Assembly (NCBI RefSeq): GCF_009882975.1
Contig: NZ_WTUX01000019.1
Span: 713,820 to 755,270, forward strand
DNA length: 41,451 bases
Origin: Maritimibacter harenae
GTDB taxonomy: Bacteria; Pseudomonadota; Alphaproteobacteria; Rhodobacterales; Rhodobacteraceae
Reading direction: 5' to 3'
Position numbers and translations under genes: made by a program. Positions 14,724 through 23,640 of the stretch are shown piece by piece. Positions within the stretch are counted from its first letter, which is position 1. Each line of letters starts with the position of its first letter. Below the pieces are notes generated by a model. The model worked only from the letters and a program-made list of their open reading frames with translations, had not been told where the DNA came from and searched no databases.

Positions 14724-16712
14724 ATGATCTACCCGTCCGAGTTCGGCTCCGCCGTCAACCAGCTGGCCCTCATCGCGGGCATCGCGGCCGTCATGCCCTT
14801 CGTCTTCAACAAGAGGAAGAGCTCGCATCGCACGGTGGTGCTGCTGGTCGCGGTGGTGCTCGCCGTGCGCTACATCTGGTGGCGTGCGACCGAGACGGTC
14901 GCGCCTTTCGGCCTGACCGTCGACTGGGCGGCGAGCTGGGCGCTTCTCGGGCTCGAGGCGCTGGCGCTCATCGGGTCGATCAGCGCCTTCTTCATCATGA
15001 TGCGCGTGAAGTCACGCAGCGCCGAGGCGACAGAGAACGCGAACTGGTGGGCGCCGGGGCCGATGCCCTCGGTCACGCTGCTCATCGCGACCTACAACGA
15101 AGAGCTCGACGTGCTCGAGCGCACGATCGTGGGCGCAAAGGCGCTGAGGCACCCCAACAAGGAGGTGCTTGTTCTCGATGACGGGCGCCGCGACTGGCTG
15201 GGCGACTACTGTGACCGCGTCGGCGTGGGCTACATGCGCCGGCCGGACAACAAGCACTCCAAGGCGGGCAACATCAACCACGCCCTGGAACGGCTGGCCG
15301 AGCGTGACACGCCGCCCGACTACGTGGCGGTGCTCGACGCGGACTTCGTGCCGCACCGGGGCTTCCTGCGCCGGTCGCTCGCGCTTTTCCACGACCCGGA
15401 CGTGGCGCTGGTGCAGACGCCGCAGCACTTCTTCAACGCCGACCCGATCCAGCACAACCTCGGGATCTCCCGGTCCTATCCGGACGAGCAGCGCTTCTTC
15501 TTCGACCACATGCAGCCCTCGCGCGATGCCTGGGGCATCGCGTTCTGCTGCGGCACGTCCTCGGTCATTCGGTTCAAGGCGCTCCAGGATATCGGTGGCT
15601 TCCCGACCGAGAGCATCACCGAGGATTTCATGCTCACGCTCGCGCTCCAGGACCGGGGCTGGCGCACCGTCTACCTGAACGAGGCGCTGTCGGAGGGGCT
15701 CGCCCCCGAAGGTCTCAAGGAATACGTCACCCAGCGCGCGCGCTGGTGCCTGGGTCTCATGCAGATCGCGCGCAGTTCGCTGGGCCCGCTGGGCAGGAAC
15801 AACCTGCGCCTGCGCGATCGGTGGAGCGTCACGGACTCCGTGTTCTACTGGCTGACGACTTTCACCTTCCGCCTCGCGGCCCTGGTGTTCCCGCTGCTCT
15901 ACTGGTTCTTCAACATCACCGTGGTGAACGCCGAGTTGGCCGACGTGATAAGCTATTTCGGGGCCTACTACGCCTGGGTGCTCGTGACGCTGAACATGAT
16001 GTCGCGCGGTCACGTGGTGCCGATCCTGAACGACGTGAGCCAGCTGGTCGGGGCCTATCCCATCGCGCGCGCGGCAATCACCGGGTTGATCAAGCCGCAC
16101 GGCCACGCCTTCAGCGTCACCGCGAAGGGCGGCGACCGCAGCCGGATCGTGGTGCAGTGGCGCATGCTGCTGCCGTTCGCGATCCTGCTGGCCCTGACCG
16201 TGCTGGGGCTCGCCCTCGGGATCTTCACCGACCGCTTCGCGTTCTACGACGCGGGCGACGGCAAGTGGGTGATCCTGTTCTGGACGATCTACAACCTGCT
16301 CGTGCTCATCGTGACCATCGTGGCCTGCTTCGAGCTGCCGCGGCGGGAACGTCACGTCGCCGATGCGCCGGAGCAGGTGCGCCTCGTCATGGGCGGGGAG
16401 ACCGCCCAGGTCTGGATGACGAGCCTTGCATTGGCCTCGGCCCGGGTGCGGGGTCGGTTCTACGATATCGGTACGCGCGGCACGATCGACATAGCGGGGG
16501 TCGGTCCGGTCGCCGCCTATGTCAACGAGCAGATGACCGACGGCGTGCGGCTCCAGCTTCTGCCCGACGACATGCAGCGCGAAGCGATGTTCCTGCGCTT
16601 CCACGCCGAGGACAACATTCCCGGCGTCACCCGCGTGCGAACCACGGCGATGCTGCGCGACATCGCGCGCCGCTTCACCTTCACGTCGCGCCACAAGAGC
16701 ATCGGGAAGTAA
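14724..16712 (+). CDS. BcsA-like family 2 glycosyltransferase, probable beta-glucan (mixed-linkage type) synthase
   Basis: 662 residues. Transmembrane helices at the N-terminus lead to a GT2 domain with the full catalytic set: Asp152 (LVLDDGRRDW), Asp205/Asp207 (VLDADF), the TED-type motif at about 299-301 and QRARW at 337-341. Later helices (about 370-540) form the export channel. The C-terminal tail begins RRERH (residues 540-544), where a PilZ domain would have RxxxR, but the DxSxxG motif is replaced by a TSLALASARVRG-like segment. So c-di-GMP binding by a standard PilZ is doubtful. Together with the HlyD-like partner, this resembles BgsA, which makes mixed-linkage beta-glucan, better than classical BcsA/BcsB. 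Linkage is inferred. UDP-glucose is the expected donor. Confidence 0.83.
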   Translation: MIYPSEFGSAVNQLALIAGIAAVMPFVFNKRKSSHRTVVLLVAVVLAVRYIWWRATETVAPFGLTVDWAASWALLGLEALALIGSISAFFIMMRVKSRSAEATENANWWAPGPMPSVTLLIATYNEELDVLERTIVGAKALRHPNKEVLVLDDGRRDWLGDYCDRVGVGYMRRPDNKHSKAGNINHALERLAERDTPPDYVAVLDADFVPHRGFLRRSLALFHDPDVALVQTPQHFFNADPIQHNLGISRSYPDEQRFFFDHMQPSRDAWGIAFCCGTSSVIRFKALQDIGGFPTESITEDFMLTLALQDRGWRTVYLNEALSEGLAPEGLKEYVTQRARWCLGLMQIARSSLGPLGRNNLRLRDRWSVTDSVFYWLTTFTFRLAALVFPLLYWFFNITVVNAELADVISYFGAYYAWVLVTLNMMSRGHVVPILNDVSQLVGAYPIARAAITGLIKPHGHAFSVTAKGGDRSRIVVQWRMLLPFAILLALTVLGLALGIFTDRFAFYDAGDGKWVILFWTIYNLLVLIVTIVACFELPRRERHVADAPEQVRLVMGGETAQVWMTSLALASARVRGRFYDIGTRGTIDIAGVGPVAAYVNEQMTDGVRLQLLPDDMQREAMFLRFHAEDNIPGVTRVRTTAMLRDIARRFTFTSRHKSIGK

Positions 16713-16725
16713 GGGGCAGGGGGCG

Positions 16726-17346
16726 CTAGCCTGCCAGCGGATCGGCCGACAGGTGCAGGTCGCAGGCGCCGCGCCGGGCCATGATCATCTGCGCGTTGGG
16801 CAGGTCGTTGTTCACGGCGCGTGCCCGGGCCTGCGCTTCGTCCAGCCCTTCGTCGCGCCAGCGCTGCACGAGCCGCTGTTCGAGGTCCGCTTCCGGCGCG
16901 TCGATCCAGATCGCGAAATCCCACATCGCGGCGAGCGCCGCCCAAGGGTCCCTGTCGAGCAGCAGGTAGTTCCCCTCGACCAGCACGAACTCGGTCTCCG
17001 CGGGCAGGAACCCCGCCCCGGCGATGGCGATATCGCGACGCCGGTCGAAGACCGGGAAGACCAGCGGCTCGCCGGCCACCGCCCGCGCCACGGCCCGTGC
17101 GAAGCCCGCGGCGTCGAAGGTCTCGGGCGCGCCCTTGCGGTCAAGCAGTCCGCGCGTCTCGAGCAGCCGGTTGTCGAGGTGGAACCCGTCCATCGGCAAC
17201 ACCACGGCGCTGCGGCCGTCCGCGTTGAGCCGGTCGCACAGAAGGCGCGACACGGTCGTCTTGCCGGCCGCGGGCGGGCCCGCCAGCGCAACCATCTTGC
17301 GCCCGGCCGGCAGGTCCGCGAGGGCGGCCTGCGCGGTGCGGGCCAT
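16726..17346 (-). CDS. frcK: P-loop sugar/nucleoside kinase, FrcK-like
   Basis: 206 residues with Walker A GPPAAGKTT near residue 25. The family features are LPMDGFHLDNRLL, FPVFDRRRDIA and LVEGNYLLLDRDPWAALA, those of the uridine kinase/pantothenate kinase-like group that includes FrcK. ATG at 17346 was chosen; a TTG at 17361 would add five residues. It follows frcA with a 4-base gap, last in a frcBCAK-ordered operon. In rhizobial frc loci this gene is a kinase linked to fructose-type sugar uptake; its exact substrate was not read here. Confidence 0.78.
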   Translation of the reverse strand: MARTAQAALADLPAGRKMVALAGPPAAGKTTVSRLLCDRLNADGRSAVVLPMDGFHLDNRLLETRGLLDRKGAPETFDAAGFARAVARAVAGEPLVFPVFDRRRDIAIAGAGFLPAETEFVLVEGNYLLLDRDPWAALAAMWDFAIWIDAPEADLEQRLVQRWRDEGLDEAQARARAVNNDLPNAQMIMARRGACDLHLSADPLAG

Positions 17347-17350
17347 GGCT

Positions 17351-18127
17351 TCAGGCTGCAACGGCCTCGGGCTCCTTCGCGCCGGTCATGAAGGCGACCG
17401 CGTCGGACATCGTGTAGTCCTTGGGGTCGATCACGCAGAGCCGCTTGCCCAGCCGGTGGACGTGGATCCGGTCGGCCAGTTCGAACACGTGCGGCATGTT
17501 GTGGCTGATCAGGATGATCGGAATCCCGCGCGAGCGCACGTCCAGGATCAGCTCGAGCACCTTGCGGCTTTCCTTCACGCCGAGCGCCGCGGTCGGCTCG
17601 TCCAGGATGATGACCTTCGATCCGAAGGCCGCCGCGCGCGCCACGGCGACGCCCTGGCGCTGGCCGCCCGAAAGCGTCTCGACCGCCTGGTTGATGTTCT
17701 GGATCGTCATCAGTCCCAGGTCGTTGAGCTTCTGGCGCGCGATCTCTTCCATCTTCTTCTTGTCGAGCCGGCGGAAGACCGAGCCCAGGATGCCTTCCAT
17801 GCGGATCTCGCGGCCCATGAACATGTTGTCGGCGATCGACAGGGCCGGGCTCATGGCGAGCGTCTGGTAGACGGTTTCGATCCCGTGTTCGCGCGCCTCG
17901 ATCGGGGAGTTGAAGCGCACGCGCTTGCCTTCGAGGAAGACCTCGCCCTCGTCGGGGATCACGGCGCCCGACACCGCCTTGATCAGGCTCGACTTGCCGG
18001 CCCCGTTGTCGCCGATCACGGCGAGGATTTCGCCCGGCATCAGCTCGAAGTCGCAGTGGTCGATCGCGGTGACGCGGCCGTAGCGCTTCACGAGGTTGCG
18101 GGCGGAGAGGATGGGTTCGGTGGACAT
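17351..18127 (-). CDS. frcA: Fructose-type ABC transporter ATP-binding protein (FrcA-like)
   Basis: 258 residues, a single nucleotide-binding domain. Walker A is GDNGAGKSS, the signature is LSGGQRQGVAVARA, Walker B is VIILDEPTAALG and the switch His lies in LISHNMPH. The single-domain form is that of FrcA, unlike the duplicated RbsA/XylG type. The start codon overlaps the permease stop by one base (TGATG). It works with the FrcC permease and FrcB binding protein. Confidence 0.85.
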   Translation of the reverse strand: MSTEPILSARNLVKRYGRVTAIDHCDFELMPGEILAVIGDNGAGKSSLIKAVSGAVIPDEGEVFLEGKRVRFNSPIEAREHGIETVYQTLAMSPALSIADNMFMGREIRMEGILGSVFRRLDKKKMEEIARQKLNDLGLMTIQNINQAVETLSGGQRQGVAVARAAAFGSKVIILDEPTAALGVKESRKVLELILDVRSRGIPIILISHNMPHVFELADRIHVHRLGKRLCVIDPKDYTMSDAVAFMTGAKEPEAVAA

Positions 18128-19191
18128 CACAGCGACACCTTTCTGATCCATTGGTCGACGGCGACGGCGCCGATGATGAGAACGCCGATGAGAAGCAGCG
18201 TCCATTGTGCGTTGGCGCCCGCCATGCGCAGGCCCAGTTCGAAGGTGCCCACGATGAGCGCGCCGAAGAAGACGCCCCAGATCGAACCGCGCCCGCCGAA
18301 GAGCGAGATTCCCCCGATCACCACGGCGGTGATCGACTGGATGTTGCCCACGACGCCGGTCGAGGCCGACGGCGACACCGAGCCCAGGCGCCCGATCATG
18401 ACCCAGCCCGCGATCGCGCAGATGAAGCCGGTGAGCATGTAGACGGACATGAGCGTGCCGTGGCGGTTCACGCCGGCCAGCTCGGCCGCCTCCGCGTCGT
18501 CGCCCACGGCATAGACATGGCGGCCCCAGGAGGTGGAGCGCAGGCAATAGGCCAGGATCACCACGATGAGCACCATCGTGACGACGCCGAAGGTCACGAC
18601 GGCGCTGCCCACTTCGAAGCGCTGCCCCATGAACCCCAGGAAGGGGGCCTGTTCGCGGATGTCCTGGCTGCGGATGGTTTCGTTGCGCGAATAGAGGTAA
18701 TTCGCGGCGAGCACGATCTGCCACATGCCCAGCGTCACGATGAAGGGCGGCAGCTTGACCTTGCTCACGAGCCAGCCGGACATCGCGCCGATCCCGGTGC
18801 CCACGGCTAGGCCGAGCGCCACGGCGATGGCGGGCGGGATGCCGTATCGGAACGTGAACTGTCCCATGATGACCGAGCTGAAGACCGCGATGGCCCCCAC
18901 CGACAGGTCGATCCCGGCGGTCAGGATCACGAGGCTCTGCGCGGCGGCGAGGATGCCCACGATCTGCACCTGTTGCAGGATCAGGGTCAGTGTCGGCCCC
19001 GAGAAGAAACGTCCACCCAGGATGACCGCGAACACGATGATCGCGCCCAGGAGCACCACGAGGGGCACCAGGGACGGCGTCATGTGAAGCGTGTGCTGGA
19101 TGCGGTGAACGATACCTTTGCGCTCGTAGTCGAACTCGGCCTGCTTGTCGCTCGCGTTCACGGCGGATTCGTAATTGTCCTGGTTGGCCAT
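18127..19191 (-). CDS. frcC: Fructose-type ABC transporter permease (FrcC-like)
   Basis: 354 residues of the RbsC/BPD_transp_2 family, with about ten transmembrane segments. A leading hydrophilic stretch (about residues 1-40) is followed by the first helix VPLVVLLGAIIVFAVILGG and the motif AAAQSLVILTAGIDLSVGAI. The ATG at 19191 has GAGGGAGGG just upstream. The gene lies 125 bases downstream of frcB across two hairpins, which may let the binding protein be made in excess. Confidence 0.85.
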   Translation of the reverse strand: MANQDNYESAVNASDKQAEFDYERKGIVHRIQHTLHMTPSLVPLVVLLGAIIVFAVILGGRFFSGPTLTLILQQVQIVGILAAAQSLVILTAGIDLSVGAIAVFSSVIMGQFTFRYGIPPAIAVALGLAVGTGIGAMSGWLVSKVKLPPFIVTLGMWQIVLAANYLYSRNETIRSQDIREQAPFLGFMGQRFEVGSAVVTFGVVTMVLIVVILAYCLRSTSWGRHVYAVGDDAEAAELAGVNRHGTLMSVYMLTGFICAIAGWVMIGRLGSVSPSASTGVVGNIQSITAVVIGGISLFGGRGSIWGVFFGALIVGTFELGLRMAGANAQWTLLLIGVLIIGAVAVDQWIRKVSL

Positions 19192-19222
19192 GTCCGCCCT
19201 CCCTCGGCGCGCTGGCTGAAGC

Positions 19223-19304
19223 GTCCCGCCCCCGGGGTCGCGGGGGCAGGACGGTGTTTTCACGTCTGCACTATACAGGATGTCGGCGGGCGATCACGCC
19301 CGCC
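19223..19304. terminator. Two intercistronic hairpins between frcB and frcC
   Basis: The first, at 19223-19252, pairs GTCCCGCCCCC with GGGGGCAGGAC (one mismatch). The second, at 19285-19304, has a perfect 8-bp stem GGCGGGCG/CGCCCGCC and a 4-base loop. Neither has a strong T-run on the minus strand, so partial termination or 3'-end protection of the frcB message is more likely than full termination. Confidence 0.6.
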
Positions 19305-19316
19305 GTGCTGTCGGGG

Positions 19317-20348
19317 TCAGCCCCAGCAGCGCTCCAGGCCTTCCTCGACCGAGATCGAGGGGACGCCGTCGACCGGGTCGTCGGTGACGAGGTTCACACC
19401 CGTGTTGAAGAAATCGAGCCCTTCGGACGGCTCCGGCACCGTGCCCTCGGTGGCGTATTCGTAGATCGCCTCGATGCCGAGACGCGCCATGTCGAGCGGG
19501 TACTGCTGCGAGGTGGCGCCGATCACGCCGTCGGCCACGTTCTGCACGCCCGGGCAACCGCCGTCGACGGACACGATCATCACGTCGTTCTCGCGGCCGA
19601 TGGCCAGCAGCGCCTCGTAGGCGCCGGCGGCGGCCGGTTCGTTGATCGTGTAGACGAGGTTGATGTTCGGGTTCACGGCAAGGCAGTTCTCCATGCCGGT
19701 CCGGCCGCCTTCCTGGTTGCCGGCCGAGACCTCGTCGCAGACGACGCGGTCGTCGGGCTCGTCGCCCCAACGGTTCGGATCGCCAAGGTCGACGCCGAAG
19801 CCTTCCATGAAGCCCTGGTTGCGCAGGACGCCCACGGTGGGCTGGGCGAGGCTGATGTTCAGCGTGGCGATGACGGCATTCTCGGCCTCGTCACCCATCT
19901 GTTCGCGTGCCCAGGCGCCGATCAGGCGGCCCGCCTCGTAGTTGTCGGTGGCGAAGGTCGCGTCGGCGGCATCCGCCGGGTCGAGCGGGGTGTCGAGTGC
20001 GATCACCAGCAGCCCCGCGTCACGGGCGCGCTGGATCGTGGGCGCGATACCGGCCGTGTCCGACGCGGTGATCAGGATGCCCGAGGCGCCGTTGGCGATG
20101 CAGGTTTCGACCGCTGCGACCTGGGTTTCGTTGTCGCCGTCGACCTGGCCGGCATAGCTGTTGAGGCCGATTCCGAGTTCCTCGGCGGCCGCGGTCGCGC
20201 CTTCGCGCATCTTCACGAAGAAGGGGTTGGTATCGGTTTTCGTGATCAGGCACGCGGAGACGTCGTCGTGCGCCTCGGCAAATGCGGCCCCGCTTCCCGC
20301 CAACAGGGCGGCCGCGCCGATCGAGGTGAGCTTCGCAGTTTTCAGCAT
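19317..20348 (-). CDS. frcB: Sugar ABC transporter periplasmic binding protein (FrcB-like)
   Basis: 343 residues of the Peripla_BP_4/RbsB-like fold. It has a signal peptide ending near AAFAEA (about residue 25), [18 protein letters not shown] at the start of the mature domain, and [22 protein letters not shown] and ALDTPLDP in the ligand cleft. The ATG at 20348 has GGAGG upstream. It heads the frcBCAK-type operon. Binding of fructose, ribose or mannose is known for FrcB; the exact ligand of this copy is inferred from the operon. Confidence 0.86.
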   Translation of the reverse strand: MLKTAKLTSIGAAALLAGSGAAFAEAHDDVSACLITKTDTNPFFVKMREGATAAAEELGIGLNSYAGQVDGDNETQVAAVETCIANGASGILITASDTAGIAPTIQRARDAGLLVIALDTPLDPADAADATFATDNYEAGRLIGAWAREQMGDEAENAVIATLNISLAQPTVGVLRNQGFMEGFGVDLGDPNRWGDEPDDRVVCDEVSAGNQEGGRTGMENCLAVNPNINLVYTINEPAAAGAYEALLAIGRENDVMIVSVDGGCPGVQNVADGVIGATSQQYPLDMARLGIEAIYEYATEGTVPEPSEGLDFFNTGVNLVTDDPVDGVPSISVEEGLERCWG

Positions 20349-20417
20349 GTGTTCCTCCACTTGTGAACAGGCCCTCCCAGCCCGTTGAGCTCGACTCTTG
20401 ACCCGACTCGGCGTCCA

Positions 20418-20449
20418 AGTCAATAAATAACTTCCAGAGAGTTATTATT
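20418..20449. promoter_or_regulatory. frcB promoter -35 with candidate FrcR operator
   Basis: Read on the minus strand, TTGACT (20418-20423) is a -35-like box for frcB; no convincing -10 was seen. Overlapping it is an A/T-rich inverted repeat, AATAAATAACT (20422-20432) and AGTTATTATT (20440-20449), with a 7-base centre. Its position over the promoter and beside the divergent ROK regulator gene suits a repressor site. Confidence 0.5.
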
Positions 20450-20480
20450 GTGCGGGCTTCTGGCCGGCGCGGAAAAATGA

Positions 20481-21710
20481 TTGGATCGCCCGGTGGAATC
20501 AGGACCGACGCAGAACGAGAACGAGATCGAGCAAACCGGCGCGGGCGCCGGCGGTCTTGCCGTGTCCGGAACCAACCAGAGCGAGATGCGCGCGCGCAAC
20601 GAACGGTTGGTCCTGACGCTGCTCAGGCGCCGGGGAAGTCTTGCCAAGGCCGAGATCGCGCGCCTCACCGGCCTGTCCGCCCAGACCGCCGCCCGGTTGA
20701 TCCACGCGCTCGAGGAAGACGGGCTCATCAAGCGTGGCGATCCGCAGCGCGGCCGGGTGGGGCAGCCCTCGATCCCGATGTCGCTCGACCCCGAGGGGGC
20801 CTATTTCATGGGGCTCAAGGTCGGGCGGCGATCCGTCGAGCTGGTGCTGACCGATTTCCTTGGCAGCATCGTCGAGCGCCGCAAGCAGGTCTATGACTAC
20901 CCGGGCTTCGACAAGGTGCTGGATTTCGCCGTCAGCCGCGCGGAAGACATCACGCAGGCGCTGGGCAAGGGTCGGCAGTCCCGGGTCGCGGGGCTGGGGA
21001 TCGCCATGCCCTTCCACCTGTGGAGCTGGGCCCCGCGCATCGGCGTCTCCCCCGAGCTCATGGCGGACTGGAAGACGCGTGACCTGGGCACCGAGCTGGG
21101 GCAGCGCATCGACCTTCCGGTCTTTCTGCAGAACGACGCGACCGCGGCCTGTTCGGCCGAACTCGTCTTCGGCGGCAGCGACCTGCCGGCAAATTTTGCA
21201 AGCTTCTACATCGCCTTCTTCATCGGCGGCGGGTTGGTCCTGCGCGGATCGCTTTTCACCGGGGCGACGGGCAACGCGGCCGGGTTCGGCCCGCTTCTCG
21301 TCCCTGACCTGAACGGCGAGATCCGGCCGCTGATCGACCTCGCCTCGCTCTCCACGCTGGAAAGCCGCCTCATCCGCGAGGGGCTCGACGTGCGCCATAT
21401 CTGGGAAAACCCGGAGGACTGGAACCTGCCGGCGGGCATCGTCGACGGTTGGCTGGCCGAGGCCGCGCATGCGCTGGCCTACGCGATCCGCGCGACGCAG
21501 ACGACGCTCGACCTCGAGGCGATCCTGATCGACGGCTGGCTGCCGCGCGACATGCTGGCCGACCTCACGGCGCGCACGGCCGAGGTGCTGGACGGGATCG
21601 ACATGACCGGCATGTCACGCCCGCGGATCGAGGCGGGAAGCCTCGGGGCCGACGCGCGGCCCCTGGGCGCGGCGAGCCTGCCGCTCAACGCGCGCTACCT
21701 AATCGAGTAG
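20481..21710 (+). CDS. ROK-family transcriptional regulator (FrcR-like)
   Basis: About 409 residues. The N-terminal winged helix is RNERLVLTLLRRRGSLAKAE to AQTAARLIHALEEDGLIKRG, followed by a ROK sugar-kinase-like domain with LGIAMPFHLW and FFIGGGLVLRG segments. The usual Cys-rich zinc motif of ROK kinases is missing, so it should be a regulator and not an enzyme. The start is uncertain: TTG at 20481, GTG at 20562 (VSGTNQSEM) or ATG at 20586; the family's conserved GTNQS favours one of the first two. Divergent from frcB, it is the likely repressor of the frc operon with a sugar or sugar phosphate as effector. Confidence 0.82.
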   Translation: MDRPVESGPTQNENEIEQTGAGAGGLAVSGTNQSEMRARNERLVLTLLRRRGSLAKAEIARLTGLSAQTAARLIHALEEDGLIKRGDPQRGRVGQPSIPMSLDPEGAYFMGLKVGRRSVELVLTDFLGSIVERRKQVYDYPGFDKVLDFAVSRAEDITQALGKGRQSRVAGLGIAMPFHLWSWAPRIGVSPELMADWKTRDLGTELGQRIDLPVFLQNDATAACSAELVFGGSDLPANFASFYIAFFIGGGLVLRGSLFTGATGNAAGFGPLLVPDLNGEIRPLIDLASLSTLESRLIREGLDVRHIWENPEDWNLPAGIVDGWLAEAAHALAYAIRATQTTLDLEAILIDGWLPRDMLADLTARTAEVLDGIDMTGMSRPRIEAGSLGADARPLGAASLPLNARYLIE

Positions 21711-22466
21711 TCAGCCGTAGGAGCGGGCGAAGAAGGTCACGGTCATCGCGAGCCCGATCGCGACGATGATCACGCGCAGGAACGCCGTGTTGTGGATGCG
21801 CCGGGCCAGCACCGCGCCCGCGTAGCCCCCGATTGCGCAGGATAGCCCGACGACGAGCAACGCGCTCCAGTCGATCAACCCGGCGATGGAATAGGCCAGC
21901 ACCGACACCGACGACAGGGCGGCGGAGATCAGGTTCTTGAGCCCGTTCATCCGGTGCAGGTTCGTCATCCCGATGATTCCGAACGCGGCGAGCAGCAGGA
22001 TGCCCAGCCCGCCGTTGAAATATCCGCCGTAGATGCAGACGGCGAGAACCAGCGCCAGCGCCGCGATTTCCGAGAGGCTGCGCCCGGTGCGCACCAGGTG
22101 GCGCACCAGCATCGGCCCGGCGGCGAAGGTGACGGTGGCCACAAGCAGAAGCCAGGGCACGACGCCCGAGAACAGCTCTTCGGGCGTGACCAGCAGGAGC
22201 AATGCCCCCAGCAGTCCGCCGAGCACCGCGACGCCCACGATCCGGGCGGGCGAGGGGCGGCCGTCCCCGTCGATGTCGCTGCGATAGGCCCAGGCGCTGC
22301 CGATGTATCCGGGAAGCGCGGCGAAGGTCGCGGTCGCGTTGGCCATGATCGGCGGCACGCCGGCCCAGACGAGGGCGGGGAAGGACAGAATGGTGCCCCC
22401 GCCGGCGATGGCGTTGACGGCCCCGGCGGCGAACCCGGCCAGGGCAAGCACGATGATGGTCAGCAT
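21711..22466 (-). CDS. TauE/SafE-family membrane exporter
   Basis: 251 residues, nearly all hydrophobic, with about seven to eight transmembrane helices. The family pattern is visible: GFAAGAVNAIAGGGTILSFPALVWAG near the start, and a second related half (YFNGGLGILLLAAFGI). ATG at 22466 has AAAGGAG upstream. The family includes exporters of sulfite, sulfoacetate and other organic anions; the substrate is not evident. The stop abuts the FrcR stop with no gap (convergent). It is divergent from the GntR-type regulator, which may control it. Confidence 0.8.
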   Translation of the reverse strand: MLTIIVLALAGFAAGAVNAIAGGGTILSFPALVWAGVPPIMANATATFAALPGYIGSAWAYRSDIDGDGRPSPARIVGVAVLGGLLGALLLLVTPEELFSGVVPWLLLVATVTFAAGPMLVRHLVRTGRSLSEIAALALVLAVCIYGGYFNGGLGILLLAAFGIIGMTNLHRMNGLKNLISAALSSVSVLAYSIAGLIDWSALLVVGLSCAIGGYAGAVLARRIHNTAFLRVIIVAIGLAMTVTFFARSYG

Positions 22467-22542
22467 GGCGACGCTCCTTTGTTGCGTGGCCTGTTGCACG
22501 GGCGCGCAATGGTCTGCAAATTGGTCTGGAACGGAGGGGTCC

Positions 22543-23235
22543 ATGTCGGCGCGAAGCGAACAGGTTCTGGTTGATCTGCGGCGGTGGCTCGAGGATCGCG
22601 GGCTCGCGGCGGGGGACCGTTTGCCTGCCGAACGGACACTGGCCCGGGAGCTTGGATGCAGCCGGGAGACGCTGCGCGCGGCTCTTGCCGTGATGGAACG
22701 GGCGAACGAGGTCTGGCGGCACGTGGGCCAAGGCACGTTCTACGGACCGCGGCCCCTTGGGCATCCGATCCGTGAAAACATATTGGTTCAAGGCGCTTCA
22801 CCGCTGCAGTTGATGCAGGCGCGGCGCATCATCGAACCCTCCGTGGCGGGTGAGGCTGCCGGTCTGGCGAGCGCGCCGGAAGTGGCCTATCTCTCCGACC
22901 TCGTGGCCCAGGGCCGGCGCGCGACCACGCGGGCCGCCTGCGAACGGGTGGATGCGGCCTTCCACCGCGCGATCGCCGAGGCGACGGCGAACCCGATTCT
23001 CCTCGGCCTGCTCGACTACCTCGCAGGGGCGCGTCGTCACGCGGCCTGGCAACGGGAGTGGGAGCTGACATATCGCCGCCTCGGCGTGACCGAGTTCACC
23101 GGGCGTCACAGCGATCAGCACCAGGCCATCGTCGACGCCATCGCGCGCAACGATCCCGGCGGGGCGGCGGAGGCTATGCGCGACCATCTCGACACAGTCT
23201 TCGAGGCGATGCGGGACGCCGGTCTGACAGCCTGA
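22543..23235 (+). CDS. GntR/FadR-family transcriptional regulator
   Basis: 230 residues. The N-terminal winged helix carries GLAAGDRLPAERTLARELGC, then SRETLRAALAVMERANEVWR, and GHVGQGTFYG-like wing residues (HVGQGTFYG). An all-helical FCD ligand domain follows (about residues 80-225) with FHRAIAEATANP and HQAIVDAIARNDPGGAAEAMRDHL, the last containing the metal/ligand His. ATG at 22543 has GGAGGGG upstream. It is divergent from the TauE-type gene with a 76-base gap, so it probably regulates that gene. The effector is unknown; FadR-type proteins usually sense organic acids. Confidence 0.84.
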   Translation: MSARSEQVLVDLRRWLEDRGLAAGDRLPAERTLARELGCSRETLRAALAVMERANEVWRHVGQGTFYGPRPLGHPIRENILVQGASPLQLMQARRIIEPSVAGEAAGLASAPEVAYLSDLVAQGRRATTRAACERVDAAFHRAIAEATANPILLGLLDYLAGARRHAAWQREWELTYRRLGVTEFTGRHSDQHQAIVDAIARNDPGGAAEAMRDHLDTVFEAMRDAGLTA

Positions 23236-23247
23236 GGGTGCGGGCGG

Positions 23248-23640
23248 TCAGCCCAGGTCGAGGAAGGCGCGCAGCAGGTCGTGGCGCGACAGCACGCCGA
23301 CGAGCGCACCGTTGTCCGTGATCGGGTAGGCGCGGAACGGGTCGGTCTGGAACGTCTCCGCCGCCGCGATGATGTCGGTATCCGCCGGAAGGGTGCGCGG
23401 CGTGCGCGTCATGTGGTCGGCCACCACGCCGGACCATTGCTGGTAATAGCTCGCGTTCAGGGCGGTGGTGAAACAGTCCTTCGGGGTCAACACGCCGAGA
23501 AGCCCCCCTTCTTCGCCGCAGACGCAGGCCAGCGGCTGCGCGCCTTCCACGAGCTTGGCGATGGCGTCGCGCATGGGCGTGGTTTCCTGGAAGATCAGCA
23601 TGTCGCGCGACATGATCGTCCGGATTTCGCGTTCAGCCAT
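23248..23640 (-). CDS. Two-CBS-domain protein at the end of the nqr operon
   Basis: 130 residues, entirely a CBS pair: TIMSRDMLIFQETTPMRDAI... for the first, and DHMTRTPRTLPADTDIIAAAE...FRAYPITDNGALVGVLSRHDLL for the second. CBS pairs bind adenosine ligands such as AMP, ATP or NAD-like molecules and often sense energy or redox state. The start at 23640 overlaps the NqrM-like gene by 8 bases, so the two are coupled. Location at the end of the operon suggests a regulator or accessory of the Nqr complex. That link is inferred. Confidence 0.82.
   Translation of the reverse strand: MAEREIRTIMSRDMLIFQETTPMRDAIAKLVEGAQPLACVCGEEGGLLGVLTPKDCFTTALNASYYQQWSGVVADHMTRTPRTLPADTDIIAAAETFQTDPFRAYPITDNGALVGVLSRHDLLRAFLDLG

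Noticed and set aside
14724-16712. Classical bacterial cellulose synthase (bcsA of a bcsABZC operon)
   Set aside because: No BcsB or BcsC is encoded, the PilZ motifs are incomplete, and an HlyD-like partner is present, which fits the BgsBA type better.
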